From the NCBI RefSeq assembly GCF_003386235.1, contig NZ_QRDZ01000046.1, positions 1-64,000 of the forward strand: a stretch of DNA of 64,000 nt, read 5' to 3'. The notes below the pieces were generated by a model, which had not been told where the DNA came from, searched no databases, and saw only the letters and a list, made by a program, of their open reading frames with translations. Source of the stretch: Cohnella phaseoli. Its GTDB lineage: Bacteria; Bacillota; Bacilli; Paenibacillales; Paenibacillaceae. Positions 16,780-24,627 of this stretch are shown here, in pieces. The number at the start of each line of letters is the position of its first letter. The stretch's first letter is position 1. The translations under genes were made by a program, and so were the position numbers.

Positions 16780-17913
16780 GTGGATAAATCCAAAAGCAGA
16801 TCATTGCTGATGGGAATCGGCGTATTCTTATTGGCGAAATTCAAGTGGGTGCTTGCCCTGCTCAAGTGGACCAAATTCGGCGGCACGCTGGTCACGATGA
16901 TGGTGAGCCTGGGGGCGTATGCAGCTCTGTACGGCTGGAAATTCGGGGTTGCGATTGTCTATCTCATTTTTGTTCATGAGATGGGACATGTCGTGGCGGC
17001 CAAACGCAAGGGGATCGAGGTGTCGCCCGCGTTTTTTATCCCGTTTATGGGGGCGTTTATCTCGATGAAGCAGATGCCCAGAGACGCGGCTACGGAAGCT
17101 TATTTGGCTTACGGAGGGCCGCTGGCCGGGCTGATCTCCTTTTTGCCTGCCGTCGCGTTGTACGAGTGGACGGGAGAGCCGTTCTGGGCGCTGGTCGTTT
17201 TTCTGGGGGCGATGATTAATCTGTTTAACTTGATTCCGGTCTCTCCGTTGGACGGGGGCCGCATCGTGTCCGTATTATCGACGAAGATTTGGCTGATCGG
17301 CCTGATCTTGCTTGGAGTTTACGCTTTTATCTCGCATAGCCCGATCGTGGTCTTTATCTTTATTATCGGGGCGTTCAGCTGGTGGAATCGAGCAAGGGAA
17401 AGTTATAGGGGAGGACTCCTTGCTTACGAGAAGAGGAAGCTGACCGAATTCCGCAAAGAGCTTCTGAGATGGCCGAATCTGATCAGCACCTGGGAGCTTA
17501 AGCAATCGCTCATCGCGCAGATTGAGACGGCCAGGCGCTCGGAAGAGGAGAATGGCGGTAGAAGGCTGATCCCGTTCCTGCAGGACGAAGAGAAGCTGGC
17601 GCGGGAGCAGGTTCGCATGGATCGCCAATTTGCCGAGCGGATGCTTGCTTTGCTTCAGGAGTGGGAGTACGAGCCGGTACAGTACGAAGACGCCGACCCC
17701 GACAAACCGATTCCGTCCCACCTGCTTACGGACGAAGTACGCAAAACGGACGAGGTGATTGCCGGGGTCGATGAGGAGCTGCAGCGGTACCGTACGTACT
17801 ACGAGGCGCCGGCTTCCGTAAAATGGAAGGTGCTGGCCGCCTATCTCCTGCTGGCCGGGGTGTTGTCCGTGTTTATGCTGTACGGGCATCGGATCATGGA
17901 ACTGCATAGGTAG
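16780..17913 (+). CDS. site-2 protease family (M50) membrane metalloprotease
   Basis: A 377-residue protein. The zinc site HEMGH is at residues 66-70 in a transmembrane helix, with the third ligand in NLIPVSPLDGGR near residue 153. Four to five membrane segments cover residues 35-205, then a charged, coiled-coil-like cytoplasmic domain of about 140 residues is closed by one more membrane helix (about 350-370). That C-terminal extension is longer than in minimal SpoIVFB-like enzymes. S2P proteases cut substrates within the membrane, often anti-sigma factors; the substrate here is not evident. It starts at a GTG with GAAGGGA upstream. It is followed by its own terminator and appears monocistronic. 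Confidence 0.9.
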   Translation: MDKSKSRSLLMGIGVFLLAKFKWVLALLKWTKFGGTLVTMMVSLGAYAALYGWKFGVAIVYLIFVHEMGHVVAAKRKGIEVSPAFFIPFMGAFISMKQMPRDAATEAYLAYGGPLAGLISFLPAVALYEWTGEPFWALVVFLGAMINLFNLIPVSPLDGGRIVSVLSTKIWLIGLILLGVYAFISHSPIVVFIFIIGAFSWWNRARESYRGGLLAYEKRKLTEFRKELLRWPNLISTWELKQSLIAQIETARRSEEENGGRRLIPFLQDEEKLAREQVRMDRQFAERMLALLQEWEYEPVQYEDADPDKPIPSHLLTDEVRKTDEVIAGVDEELQRYRTYYEAPASVKWKVLAAYLLLAGVLSVFMLYGHRIMELHR

Positions 17914-17925
17914 AAGGATAAGAGG

Positions 17926-17959
17926 GACGCTTGCCGAACGATCGGCGGCGTCTTTTTTT
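17926..17959 (+). terminator. intrinsic terminator after the M50 protease gene
   Basis: GACGCTTGCCGA pairs with TCGGCGGCGTC around a short loop and is followed by seven T. Confidence 0.85.
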
Positions 17960-18038
17960 GCGATTCAGCCGAAGGCGCTTTTGCTTAAGAGGGGAGCTTT
18001 TTCGATTGTTGTCAGGCGTGGCGAGCGAGGACGGAATT

Positions 18039-18216
18039 AGAGCGGAAAACCCGGCTTATTTCCTCCAAATAGGAGAAAACCATCGATTTAGAGCGGAAAA
18101 CCCGTGTTATTTTTAAAAATATAGGTGATTTTCAAAATTAAGGTTGGAAATCCGCCTTATTCGACCCGCGAAAGGGGGAGGCAGCACTTTTAAGGAGGCT
18201 TTTCCGCCTTAGATTA
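18039..18216. repeat. degenerate repeat array with a 51-bp period
   Basis: Four decayed units start at 18039, 18090, 18141 and 18192, again exactly 51 bp apart. The anchor is AGAGCGGAAAACCCGGCTTA in the first unit and drifts in later ones (AGGTTGGAAATCCGCCTTAT in the third). The first unit has an internal inverted repeat, CCTCC/GGAG. The rest of the 17960-18430 gap holds a separate stem-loop (18244-18294) and AT-rich sequence just before the SLH gene. The unit length matches the 121-477 array and there is some shared sequence (a CGGC-TTATT-CCT block and a TCGATT...GCGG block, on opposite strands), so the two may be related. Confidence 0.7.
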
Positions 18217-18243
18217 ACAAGCTATCTACACCCTGAGGGATCG

Positions 18244-18294
18244 GGATGAGCAGACCCACAGTTTGAGCAGAACGCTCGGTCTTCACGCTCATCC
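18244..18294 (+). other. multi-tier stem-loop in the leader of the SLH-protein gene
   Basis: GGATGAGC (18244-18251) pairs perfectly with GCTCATCC (18287-18294). Inside, AGACC pairs with GGTCT and GAGC pairs with GCTC, giving a three-tier hairpin. There is no T run, so it is not a terminator. It does not match a riboswitch class I recognise. Confidence 0.5.
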
Positions 18295-18472
18295 TTGTCT
18301 GTATCGTCTAAGCAATTTTGCTTCAGCGTCCAAGGAGGCCTAAGGCAATGTGCTTGTCCGAAGATAGCCAGGATTATTAATTAGCGGAGTTAACTTTCGT
18401 CAATCGAATTGCTTATTTTCTCTTCGTACAATGGGAGGAGGTATGTACAGGCTACAGAAAGGGAGAGGAAGA

Positions 18473-21400
18473 ATGAAGGGGAAAATGTCGCGATTCGCTC
18501 AAATAGGTATGAGTTTGTTGCTGGTGCTGGCGATGACTCCGTTACTGTCCAGTAAAGCCGCGAAGGCAGCGGAACCTTATGTCGTTGCTCCGCAGATTGC
18601 TCAGGGCTATTATCACGGTCTTACGCTGCTCACTGACGGAACGGTGTACGCATGGGGACAGAACACGAAGGGCCAGCTGGGAAACGGGGAAACCGCGGGA
18701 AGGATGGCGCCGGTCAAAGTCAAAAATCTCGATAGAGTGAAAATGGTCGCCGCGGGTATTCGAAGCAGCTATGCGATCAAGGCCGACGGGACTTTGTGGG
18801 CTTGGGGGCAAAACGGGGACGGTCAATTGGGGGACGGGACGACAATCGACAGGTTGCTGCCCGTGCAGATCACGGGCGTAACCGGCAATATTATCGCGTT
18901 GTCAACCGGAGTCAGTTATCATACGCTTGCCCTTACGGACGACGGGAAGGTATGGGCTTGGGGGAACAACGACAGCGGAGAGCTCGGAGACGGGACGACG
19001 ACCGATCGCACTTCTCCCGTTCAGGTGCCGGGGTTGGACGACGTTGTCGCGATCGCTGCGGGCGGCTGGCACAGCTTGGCGCTGAAGTCCGACGGGACGG
19101 TCTGGACATGGGGGAACAATGAATACGGGGAGCTCGGAGACGGTACGAAAACGAATCGCGCCGTTCCAGCGCCTATCGGAATAGCCGAGGTGATGTCGAT
19201 CTCCGCCGGAAACTCGCATAGCTTGGCTGTTAAACGGGACGGGACGGTGTGGAGCTGGGGCGATAACCGTTGGGCGATGCTGGGAGACGGCACTTCGACG
19301 GGCCGTTCGCTTCCCGTTAGAGCCGGTTCGATCAACGATGCTTTGACCGTAGTTGGGGGAGCGCATTTCAGCTACGCGTTGACGGATTCGGGAACGGTGT
19401 GGGCATGGGGATTGAATAATAGAGGCCAAATCGGGGACGGTACGACCAATACGCGATACGCCCCCGTGCCGATATTGGGTTTGACGGACGTTCAAGTCGT
19501 CAGCGGAGGCGGGTTTTCGGGTTTCGCGATGCAAAAGGACGGAACCGTATGGGGATGGGGGCTGAATTCGAGCGGGGAGCTCGGGGACGGTACGACCGCG
19601 GATCGGCTAATTCCCGTAATGAACAAGGCTATCGTGGATGTGACTCCGCCGACGCTAGCCAATCGCGAAATAACGGCAAGTGACCTCACCCATTCCGATG
19701 CGACGCTGTCTTGGACGAAAGCCGCGGACAACCTAACCCCATCCCCGCAGCTGGAGTACCGGGTTTACAGAATAGGGGGAAATACCGCGGACACGGTCGC
19801 CGCCGTCGAAAACGGAACGCCGATGGGACCCTACGAGGCGGATATTTCGACCAAGCAGATTACCGGTATGTACGGAGGACAAACGTATCATTACGCGGTG
19901 GTAGTCAAAGATAAAGTCGGCCAAAAGAGCGTCTACGCCAAAAAAGCGGTCAAGACGCTGCCCGAGCCGACCTATATCGTGTTATACGAAGGCAACGGCA
20001 ATACCGGGGGAGAGCCCCCTCTTGACCCTTATGAATACTGGGCTGACGAGTATGCCGAAGTGTTGGGCAATTCGGGCGGCCTGGAGAAGACGGATTCTAC
20101 GTTCGGAGGCTGGAATACGCTGCCGAACGGCAATGGAGTCGCCTATGCTCCAGGGGATACGCTTGTGATGCCGGCGGCAGATGTGACGCTGTACGCGCGC
20201 TGGATCGCCGGTCCCGATACGACCGCTCCACAGGCTGCGGCGTACGAGCCGGCTCAGAATGCCGCCGGCGCATCGGTGAGCCGACCGCTGTCGATCAGCT
20301 TTAACGAGCTTGTCGCGGCCGTTGCGGGCAAGACGATTACTTTAACTAAGGTGGACGGAAGCTGGCTGGAGACTTACGAAGTGACAGATGCCTCCAAAGT
20401 GACGGTGGCCGGGGCCAGAGTGACGATTCATCCATCCGTTGAACTTGATCGCTCCGCGGAGTATTCCGTCAGCATCGAACCGGGTGCATTCGAGGATGCC
20501 GCGGGTAACGCCTACGCAGGCATCCTCGATAACGCCACATGGACATTTACGACCGAGGGAGAACCGACGGAACCTCTGAGCAGCGACGCTACGCTGGCTT
20601 CGCTGACTTTGACCGGCTCGGGAGGAACCGTAGTTCCAATCAGTCCTGCGTTCACCAGGGCCAATAAATTTTACTCGGCCAGCGTGGCGAATGCCGTGTC
20701 GTCGGTGACGGTGACGGCAGCGACATATGATTCGCACGCTAGCGTGACCGCAAGCGTATACGGCAGCAACGGTCTTCCGGCATTCGGGCCGGTCGAGCTG
20801 ACAAGCGGCGTTCCCGGTCCGCAGCTCCCGCTGCAAACGGGGGTGAACCGAATCGGACTGAACGTGACGGCGGAAGACGGAACCGAGCTTGGCTATGACC
20901 TCGTCGTGTTCCGCGAGAGTCCTTCATCAGGAGGCTCCGGCGATGGCGGAAACGGCGGCGGAAGTGGGGCTGGCGGCGGAGCGGGAGGCGACGTGCCGAC
21001 GCCGTCGACGTCCGGAGTCAAGACCACGTTGAGCGGTCAAACGCTGTCGGGAGTAGCCACGGAACGGGAAACTCCGAACGGCTTAGCAGTTTCTATCCGC
21101 ACGGAAGCTTTCCTGGAGCGATTGGCTGCAGGGACAGACAAGCCTTCGATTATCGTTGAGGCGGACGGGACGAATGCAAACCTGCTGCTCGAACTGACCG
21201 GCAGCATCGTGCAAGCGATGGAGAACCGTTCCGCTACGCTAGAGGTTCGCACATCGATCGGAAGCTATCGCATTCCTGCAGCTGCCCTGGATATCGCGAC
21301 GCTCTCTAAGCGGGTGGGAGGACAAAACGCGTTAAACGAGGTCATTGTGCGTATTTCGATTGCAAAGGCGGACGGGACAAAATACAGTCATCCGAATGTT

Positions 21401-22228
21401 GTTGGCCATCCGATCGAGTTCTCCGTTATCGCCGATTACGCGGGAGCGCATGCCGAGATCGAAGAGTTTGCCGGCTATGTAGAACGGGTGATTCCGATTC
21501 CGACGGGAACGGATAGCGTAACGACCGCGGTCGTACTCGAGCCGGACGGCACGATCCGACATGTCCCAACCCGAATTGAGACGATCGGGGGGCAGCGGGC
21601 AGCAATTGCAGGCAGTTTGACGAACAGCGTTTACGCGCTTGTCTCGCATTCGTCCGCGTTCCGGGACGTTGCGAATCATTGGGCAAAAAGCGAAATCAAC
21701 GACTTGGCATCGCGTTTAATTGTACGGGGCAACGATAACGGAGAGTTTCTGCCTGGAGCTTCGGTCACAAGAGCGGAATTCGCGGCGATTTTGACGAGGG
21801 CGCTCGGACTGCCCGAGCGCGGAGCGGGGTCCACCGGTTATTCGGACGTTGCAGCGAATGCGTGGTACGCGGGGGCTGCGGCGCAGGCTCGGAAATACGG
21901 AATCGTCGAAGGGGACGGACAGGGCAAATTCCGGCCTTCAGCGGCGATCACGCGGGAGGAAGCGGCCGTTATGCTGGCCCGGGCGATGAAGCTGACGGGA
22001 CTGAACGACGGAGACGCAGCTCCGGACTCGTTCGTGTCAGAGAAGCTGGCCGAATTCCGGGATGCGGGAGACGTTAGCCCGTGGGCCCGACAGGCGCTGG
22101 CACTCGGAGTACACGAGCGTCTGCTGCAAGGAAACCAGGCGGTTCTGCTGCCCAAGAATGCCATCACTCGTGCGGAAACGGCGGTTATCGTCAGCCGATT
22201 GCTGCAGCGTTCCGGCTTTATCGACTGA
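18473..22228 (+). CDS. surface protein with RCC1 propeller and SLH domains
   Basis: A secreted protein of about 1251 residues. A signal peptide (1-32, cleavage near KAAKA) is followed by seven RCC1-type repeats marked by DGTVWAWG-like motifs (about residues 35-390), enough for a seven-bladed propeller. Then come a fibronectin-like region, an InlB B-repeat-like segment ending in YARW, a Big_5-type Ig domain, a cadherin-like sandwich, a Gly-rich linker and three C-terminal SLH domains (about 1065-1250) that bind pyruvylated cell-wall polymer. I chose the ATG at 18473 (GGGAGAGG upstream) because it puts the signal peptide at the N-terminus; earlier in-frame ATGs are at 18431 and 18443. The binding partner is unknown. 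It is followed by a strong terminator. Confidence 0.88.
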   Translation: MKGKMSRFAQIGMSLLLVLAMTPLLSSKAAKAAEPYVVAPQIAQGYYHGLTLLTDGTVYAWGQNTKGQLGNGETAGRMAPVKVKNLDRVKMVAAGIRSSYAIKADGTLWAWGQNGDGQLGDGTTIDRLLPVQITGVTGNIIALSTGVSYHTLALTDDGKVWAWGNNDSGELGDGTTTDRTSPVQVPGLDDVVAIAAGGWHSLALKSDGTVWTWGNNEYGELGDGTKTNRAVPAPIGIAEVMSISAGNSHSLAVKRDGTVWSWGDNRWAMLGDGTSTGRSLPVRAGSINDALTVVGGAHFSYALTDSGTVWAWGLNNRGQIGDGTTNTRYAPVPILGLTDVQVVSGGGFSGFAMQKDGTVWGWGLNSSGELGDGTTADRLIPVMNKAIVDVTPPTLANREITASDLTHSDATLSWTKAADNLTPSPQLEYRVYRIGGNTADTVAAVENGTPMGPYEADISTKQITGMYGGQTYHYAVVVKDKVGQKSVYAKKAVKTLPEPTYIVLYEGNGNTGGEPPLDPYEYWADEYAEVLGNSGGLEKTDSTFGGWNTLPNGNGVAYAPGDTLVMPAADVTLYARWIAGPDTTAPQAAAYEPAQNAAGASVSRPLSISFNELVAAVAGKTITLTKVDGSWLETYEVTDASKVTVAGARVTIHPSVELDRSAEYSVSIEPGAFEDAAGNAYAGILDNATWTFTTEGEPTEPLSSDATLASLTLTGSGGTVVPISPAFTRANKFYSASVANAVSSVTVTAATYDSHASVTASVYGSNGLPAFGPVELTSGVPGPQLPLQTGVNRIGLNVTAEDGTELGYDLVVFRESPSSGGSGDGGNGGGSGAGGGAGGDVPTPSTSGVKTTLSGQTLSGVATERETPNGLAVSIRTEAFLERLAAGTDKPSIIVEADGTNANLLLELTGSIVQAMENRSATLEVRTSIGSYRIPAAALDIATLSKRVGGQNALNEVIVRISIAKADGTKYSHPNVVGHPIEFSVIADYAGAHAEIEEFAGYVERVIPIPTGTDSVTTAVVLEPDGTIRHVPTRIETIGGQRAAIAGSLTNSVYALVSHSSAFRDVANHWAKSEINDLASRLIVRGNDNGEFLPGASVTRAEFAAILTRALGLPERGAGSTGYSDVAANAWYAGAAAQARKYGIVEGDGQGKFRPSAAITREEAAVMLARAMKLTGLNDGDAAPDSFVSEKLAEFRDAGDVSPWARQALALGVHERLLQGNQAVLLPKNAITRAETAVIVSRLLQRSGFID

Positions 22229-22250
22229 CAATATCTGCTATATAACAAAG

Positions 22251-22300
22251 GAAGCCGCCTCATTTGGGTCTTGAGACCCGGGGGCGGCTTCCGTTCTTTT
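22251..22300 (+). terminator. intrinsic terminator after the SLH-protein gene
   Basis: GGAAGCCGCC pairs perfectly with GGCGGCTTCC, and an inner GGGTC/GACCC extends the hairpin. A T-rich tail follows. Confidence 0.9.
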
Positions 22301-22401
22301 TGCCTAAAGATGAGCCCGCATTCAGCCGATGATACTATATAAGGTAAGAGATGGCTTGCCGGTTCAGGTTGAAGTCACGACTAACTTCAGGGTGGGCTAC
22401 G

Positions 22402-22602
22402 ATGGAACTGATGAATTGCGACAGATGCGGCAAGCTTCATGTGCAAAGACTGGATATGCTCTGCAAGGAATGCCAGCAGGTCTATCTCGCGGAGTCGCAT
22501 CTCGTCAAAGAATATGTCAAAAATCATCCCGGATCAACGCTCATGGATGTCGTCCGGCATACGGGGCTTCCTTTGAAATGGATTAAAGAGATGCTGAAAT
22601 AG
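22402..22602 (+). CDS. small zinc-ribbon/HTH protein, YvyF-like
   Basis: A 66-residue protein. The N-terminus has NCDRCGKL and CKEC, a four-cysteine zinc-binding arrangement; the C-terminus resembles a helix-turn-helix (MDVVRHTGLPLKWIKEMLK). The overall pattern resembles the YvyF/TIGR03826 family found in flagellar operons of Bacillales, although no flagellar gene is nearby. I start it at the ATG at 22402 (AGGGTGG upstream). It converges with the AhpD-like gene 12 bp away. Family assignment is tentative. Confidence 0.6.
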   Translation: MELMNCDRCGKLHVQRLDMLCKECQQVYLAESHLVKEYVKNHPGSTLMDVVRHTGLPLKWIKEMLK

Positions 22603-22614
22603 GCTCGCCCCGGC

Positions 22615-23028
22615 TCAGCAGAGACATTCCGGTTCGCCGCCCGTCTGAGCCGTCGAAGCTTCGCTCTCAACTGGGGAGGGGGCGTTCTCAGGCAAACCGC
22701 CGCTTCGTTCATACGCGATCAAGGCGTGCGTAGCGTGACTGAGCACCGCTCCGGCTCGCGTGGAAGCTGCGACGAGCACGGCCTCGACGATTTCTTCGCG
22801 CGTGCCGCCCAGCTTCCGGTATTTTCGAACATGGTTATCGATACAGTAAGGACAGCCGGTCACGTGGGCAACGGCGACGGCGATTAACTCCTTAGTTTTT
22901 AAGGGAACGACGTTCGAGGCCTGATAGACGTCGTTCTCGAATTTCAGGAACGAATCGGCGGCTTTCGGGGCAAGCCCGATCAGCTCCGGAATCCGCTCCA
23001 AATTCGCAGGCTTGTAATAAGCGTCCAT
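22615..23028 (-). CDS. carboxymuconolactone decarboxylase/AhpD-like protein
   Basis: A 137-residue protein with the CMD fold. The redox motif HVTGCPYCIDNHVRKYRKLG contains the CxxC pair and the downstream His of AhpD-like peroxidases. Such proteins reduce peroxides or act as thiol oxidoreductases. The ATG at 23028 follows AGGAGG by five bases; a longer in-frame start has no ribosome site. It lies 70 bp downstream of the Crp-family gene on the same strand, so that regulator may control it in response to oxidative stress. The Cys-rich tail (ECLC) is outside the domain. Confidence 0.85.
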   Translation of the reverse strand: MDAYYKPANLERIPELIGLAPKAADSFLKFENDVYQASNVVPLKTKELIAVAVAHVTGCPYCIDNHVRKYRKLGGTREEIVEAVLVAASTRAGAVLSHATHALIAYERSGGLPENAPSPVESEASTAQTGGEPECLC

Positions 23029-23098
23029 ATGAATCCTCCTTGGATTATCGATTTCGCTTCGATCATATCGCAAGGAAGAATCGATTGCCGTGACTAAG

Positions 23099-23782
23099 TC
23101 ACACTCGCGAATCGGCGATTCGCTGCAGCTTTGCCGGGTCCAGCAGGACGACTTGCCCCCGCTGCAGTTGAATCGCTTCTTGGCTTTGGAACGTTTTTAA
23201 CGTACGGGAGACGACTTCCCGGGCGGTGCCGAGCTCGGCCGCGATTCGATCGTGCGTCAGGCGTAAGGGAGCGTCGAAATGTTGAAGCTGAGCCTGCGCG
23301 AGCAGAAAATCGGCCAGACGGACCGGAATCGGCTGGAAAGCGATTTTGCCGAGCAGCGAGGCGACGTCGGTAATCCGGCCGACGAGCTGCCTGTAGACGA
23401 ATTGCCGGATCGGCTTGCATTCGTCGATCCAAGAGATAAACTCCGCAGCCGGAACGGCGACGACCTCCGTAGGCACCTCGATCGCCGCGGAAGCTTCGTA
23501 TTCCGTCTCTCCGATCACGCTGGCCATCATTAGCGGGCAGCATTCTCCGCCGAACGCGCGATATAGCGTGACTTCCCGTCCCGAGGTAGGACATAGCTTG
23601 TAGATACGAACTCCGCCGCTAACGATAAACAGGGCATGCTCCAGCAGCTTGCCTTCCCGAACGGAGTGGGGAGTATCGGGCGTGATCGAGACGAGCTCCG
23701 AGCGTTGCCAATTGTCTTCGGGTACGGAAGCAAAGCAGGGGAACAGCAGACGAATGCGGGACAGCTGTGCGTTATTGATCAT
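23099..23782 (-). CDS. Crp/Fnr family transcription regulator
   Basis: A 227-residue protein with a cyclic-nucleotide-binding-like beta barrel (about 20-120) and a C-terminal Crp-type winged helix (about 150-215, recognition region LTHDRIAAELGTAREVVSRTL). No N-terminal Fnr cysteine cluster is present, though GGECCPL within the barrel has two adjacent Cys, which could be redox-active. The start is preceded by AGGAG within the perfect palindrome CTCCTTAAGGAG (23794-23805). It is the first gene of a probable two-gene unit with the AhpD-like gene. Confidence 0.88.
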   Translation of the reverse strand: MINNAQLSRIRLLFPCFASVPEDNWQRSELVSITPDTPHSVREGKLLEHALFIVSGGVRIYKLCPTSGREVTLYRAFGGECCPLMMASVIGETEYEASAAIEVPTEVVAVPAAEFISWIDECKPIRQFVYRQLVGRITDVASLLGKIAFQPIPVRLADFLLAQAQLQHFDAPLRLTHDRIAAELGTAREVVSRTLKTFQSQEAIQLQRGQVVLLDPAKLQRIADSRV

Positions 23783-23881
23783 GGGAATAAAGACTCCTTA
23801 AGGAGATAAATGGCGCCATGCTATAAAACATTCCACTTTCGCGCGACGAATCCTTTTAGCCGAAATGCGAACCGCGGCCCA

Positions 23882-23911
23882 TTGCATTCCGGACGTCTGT
23901 TCAGTTATAAT
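23882..23911 (+). promoter_or_regulatory. promoter of the TetR gene
   Basis: TTGCAT and a perfect TATAAT (23906-23911) are separated by 18 bases. The operator-like palindrome starts at once downstream, which suits repression by blocking initiation. Confidence 0.6.
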
Positions 23912-23931
23912 TGGACCAACTGGTCGGTCTA
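23911..23931 (+). promoter_or_regulatory. TetR operator upstream of its own gene
   Basis: TTGGACCAACTGGTCGGTCTA contains GACC-AACT-GGTC and matches 17 of 21 positions of the site at 24590-24610 before the MFS gene. GACCGNNNGGTC-type sites are typical of TetR/AcrR regulators. Confidence 0.65.
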
Positions 23932-23944
23932 GGGGGTTGTAAGC

Positions 23945-24553
23945 ATGGTCAGAGGACGGTCCGACGGAGAAGAAACGAAAAGAAGAATTACCGATAAAGC
24001 GAAGCAGCTATTCATTCGTAAAGGCTTCGGAGCGGTGTCGATGAACGAAGTATGCGAGGCGGCCGAGGTCAGCAAAGGCAGCCTGTACCACCACTTCATG
24101 AGTAAGGACGAATTGTTCCTGCAAGTCTTAGAAGAGGATTCGGAGCAGTGGAGCCAAGAGTGGGAACGGCTTCGGGTAGAGGCGGGCGGCGTGGAAGACC
24201 AGTTCTATGCGTTGGCCGAGCATTATGCCAACGACTTTCAGAATCCGCTTCTTACGGCCCAGGAGGAATATTCCCGCAGTCGACTTATCACCGATGAAGT
24301 TCTGGAGAGGCTGCTGAGAATTGCCGACAGCAATTCTCAGGCATGTCGAAGCGTATTGCGCGAAGGAATAGAGAAGGGCGAACTGGCTAACGGGGATCTT
24401 GATCGCTTGGTCATTCTGGTCAGCAGCATGATGGAGGGATTGGGCAAGCTGATCTACATGCCCGATTTTGGCAAGGATCAGGACAAGATCAGACCGTATT
24501 ACCGGGATGCGGTTAAGCTATTGCTGGAAGGCATTCGTGCCAAGCGGAATTAA
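23945..24553 (+). CDS. TetR/AcrR family repressor
   Basis: A 202-residue protein. The N-terminal helix-turn-helix spans residues 10-55 (GFGAVSMNEVCEAAEVSKGSLYHHF), followed by an all-helical ligand domain with a QacR/TetR_C-like layout. It lies between two similar operator palindromes, one over its own start region and one just before the MFS exporter gene. It therefore probably represses itself and the exporter, with release by the exporter's substrate. The RBS is weak to moderate (GGGGG). Its last codons form the left arm of the terminator that follows. Confidence 0.92.
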   Translation: MVRGRSDGEETKRRITDKAKQLFIRKGFGAVSMNEVCEAAEVSKGSLYHHFMSKDELFLQVLEEDSEQWSQEWERLRVEAGGVEDQFYALAEHYANDFQNPLLTAQEEYSRSRLITDEVLERLLRIADSNSQACRSVLREGIEKGELANGDLDRLVILVSSMMEGLGKLIYMPDFGKDQDKIRPYYRDAVKLLLEGIRAKRN

Positions 24554-24578
24554 ATATTCGACAGCTTGGCATTTTTTT
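24538..24578 (+). terminator. intrinsic terminator between tetR and MFS genes
   Basis: TGCCAAGC, overlapping the last TetR codons, pairs perfectly with GCTTGGCA (24564-24571) and is followed by seven T. Confidence 0.8.
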
Positions 24579-24590
24579 ATAGCTATTAAC

Positions 24591-24610
24591 TAGACCGAAT
24601 GGTCGGTCTA
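24591..24610 (+). promoter_or_regulatory. TetR operator upstream of the MFS exporter
   Basis: TAGACCGA-ATGG-TCGGTCTA is a perfect 8+8 inverted repeat with a four-base centre, 17 bp before the exporter's start codon. It resembles the site upstream of the TetR gene. Confidence 0.7.
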
Positions 24611-24627
24611 AAAGGTGGGGGAGAGCT

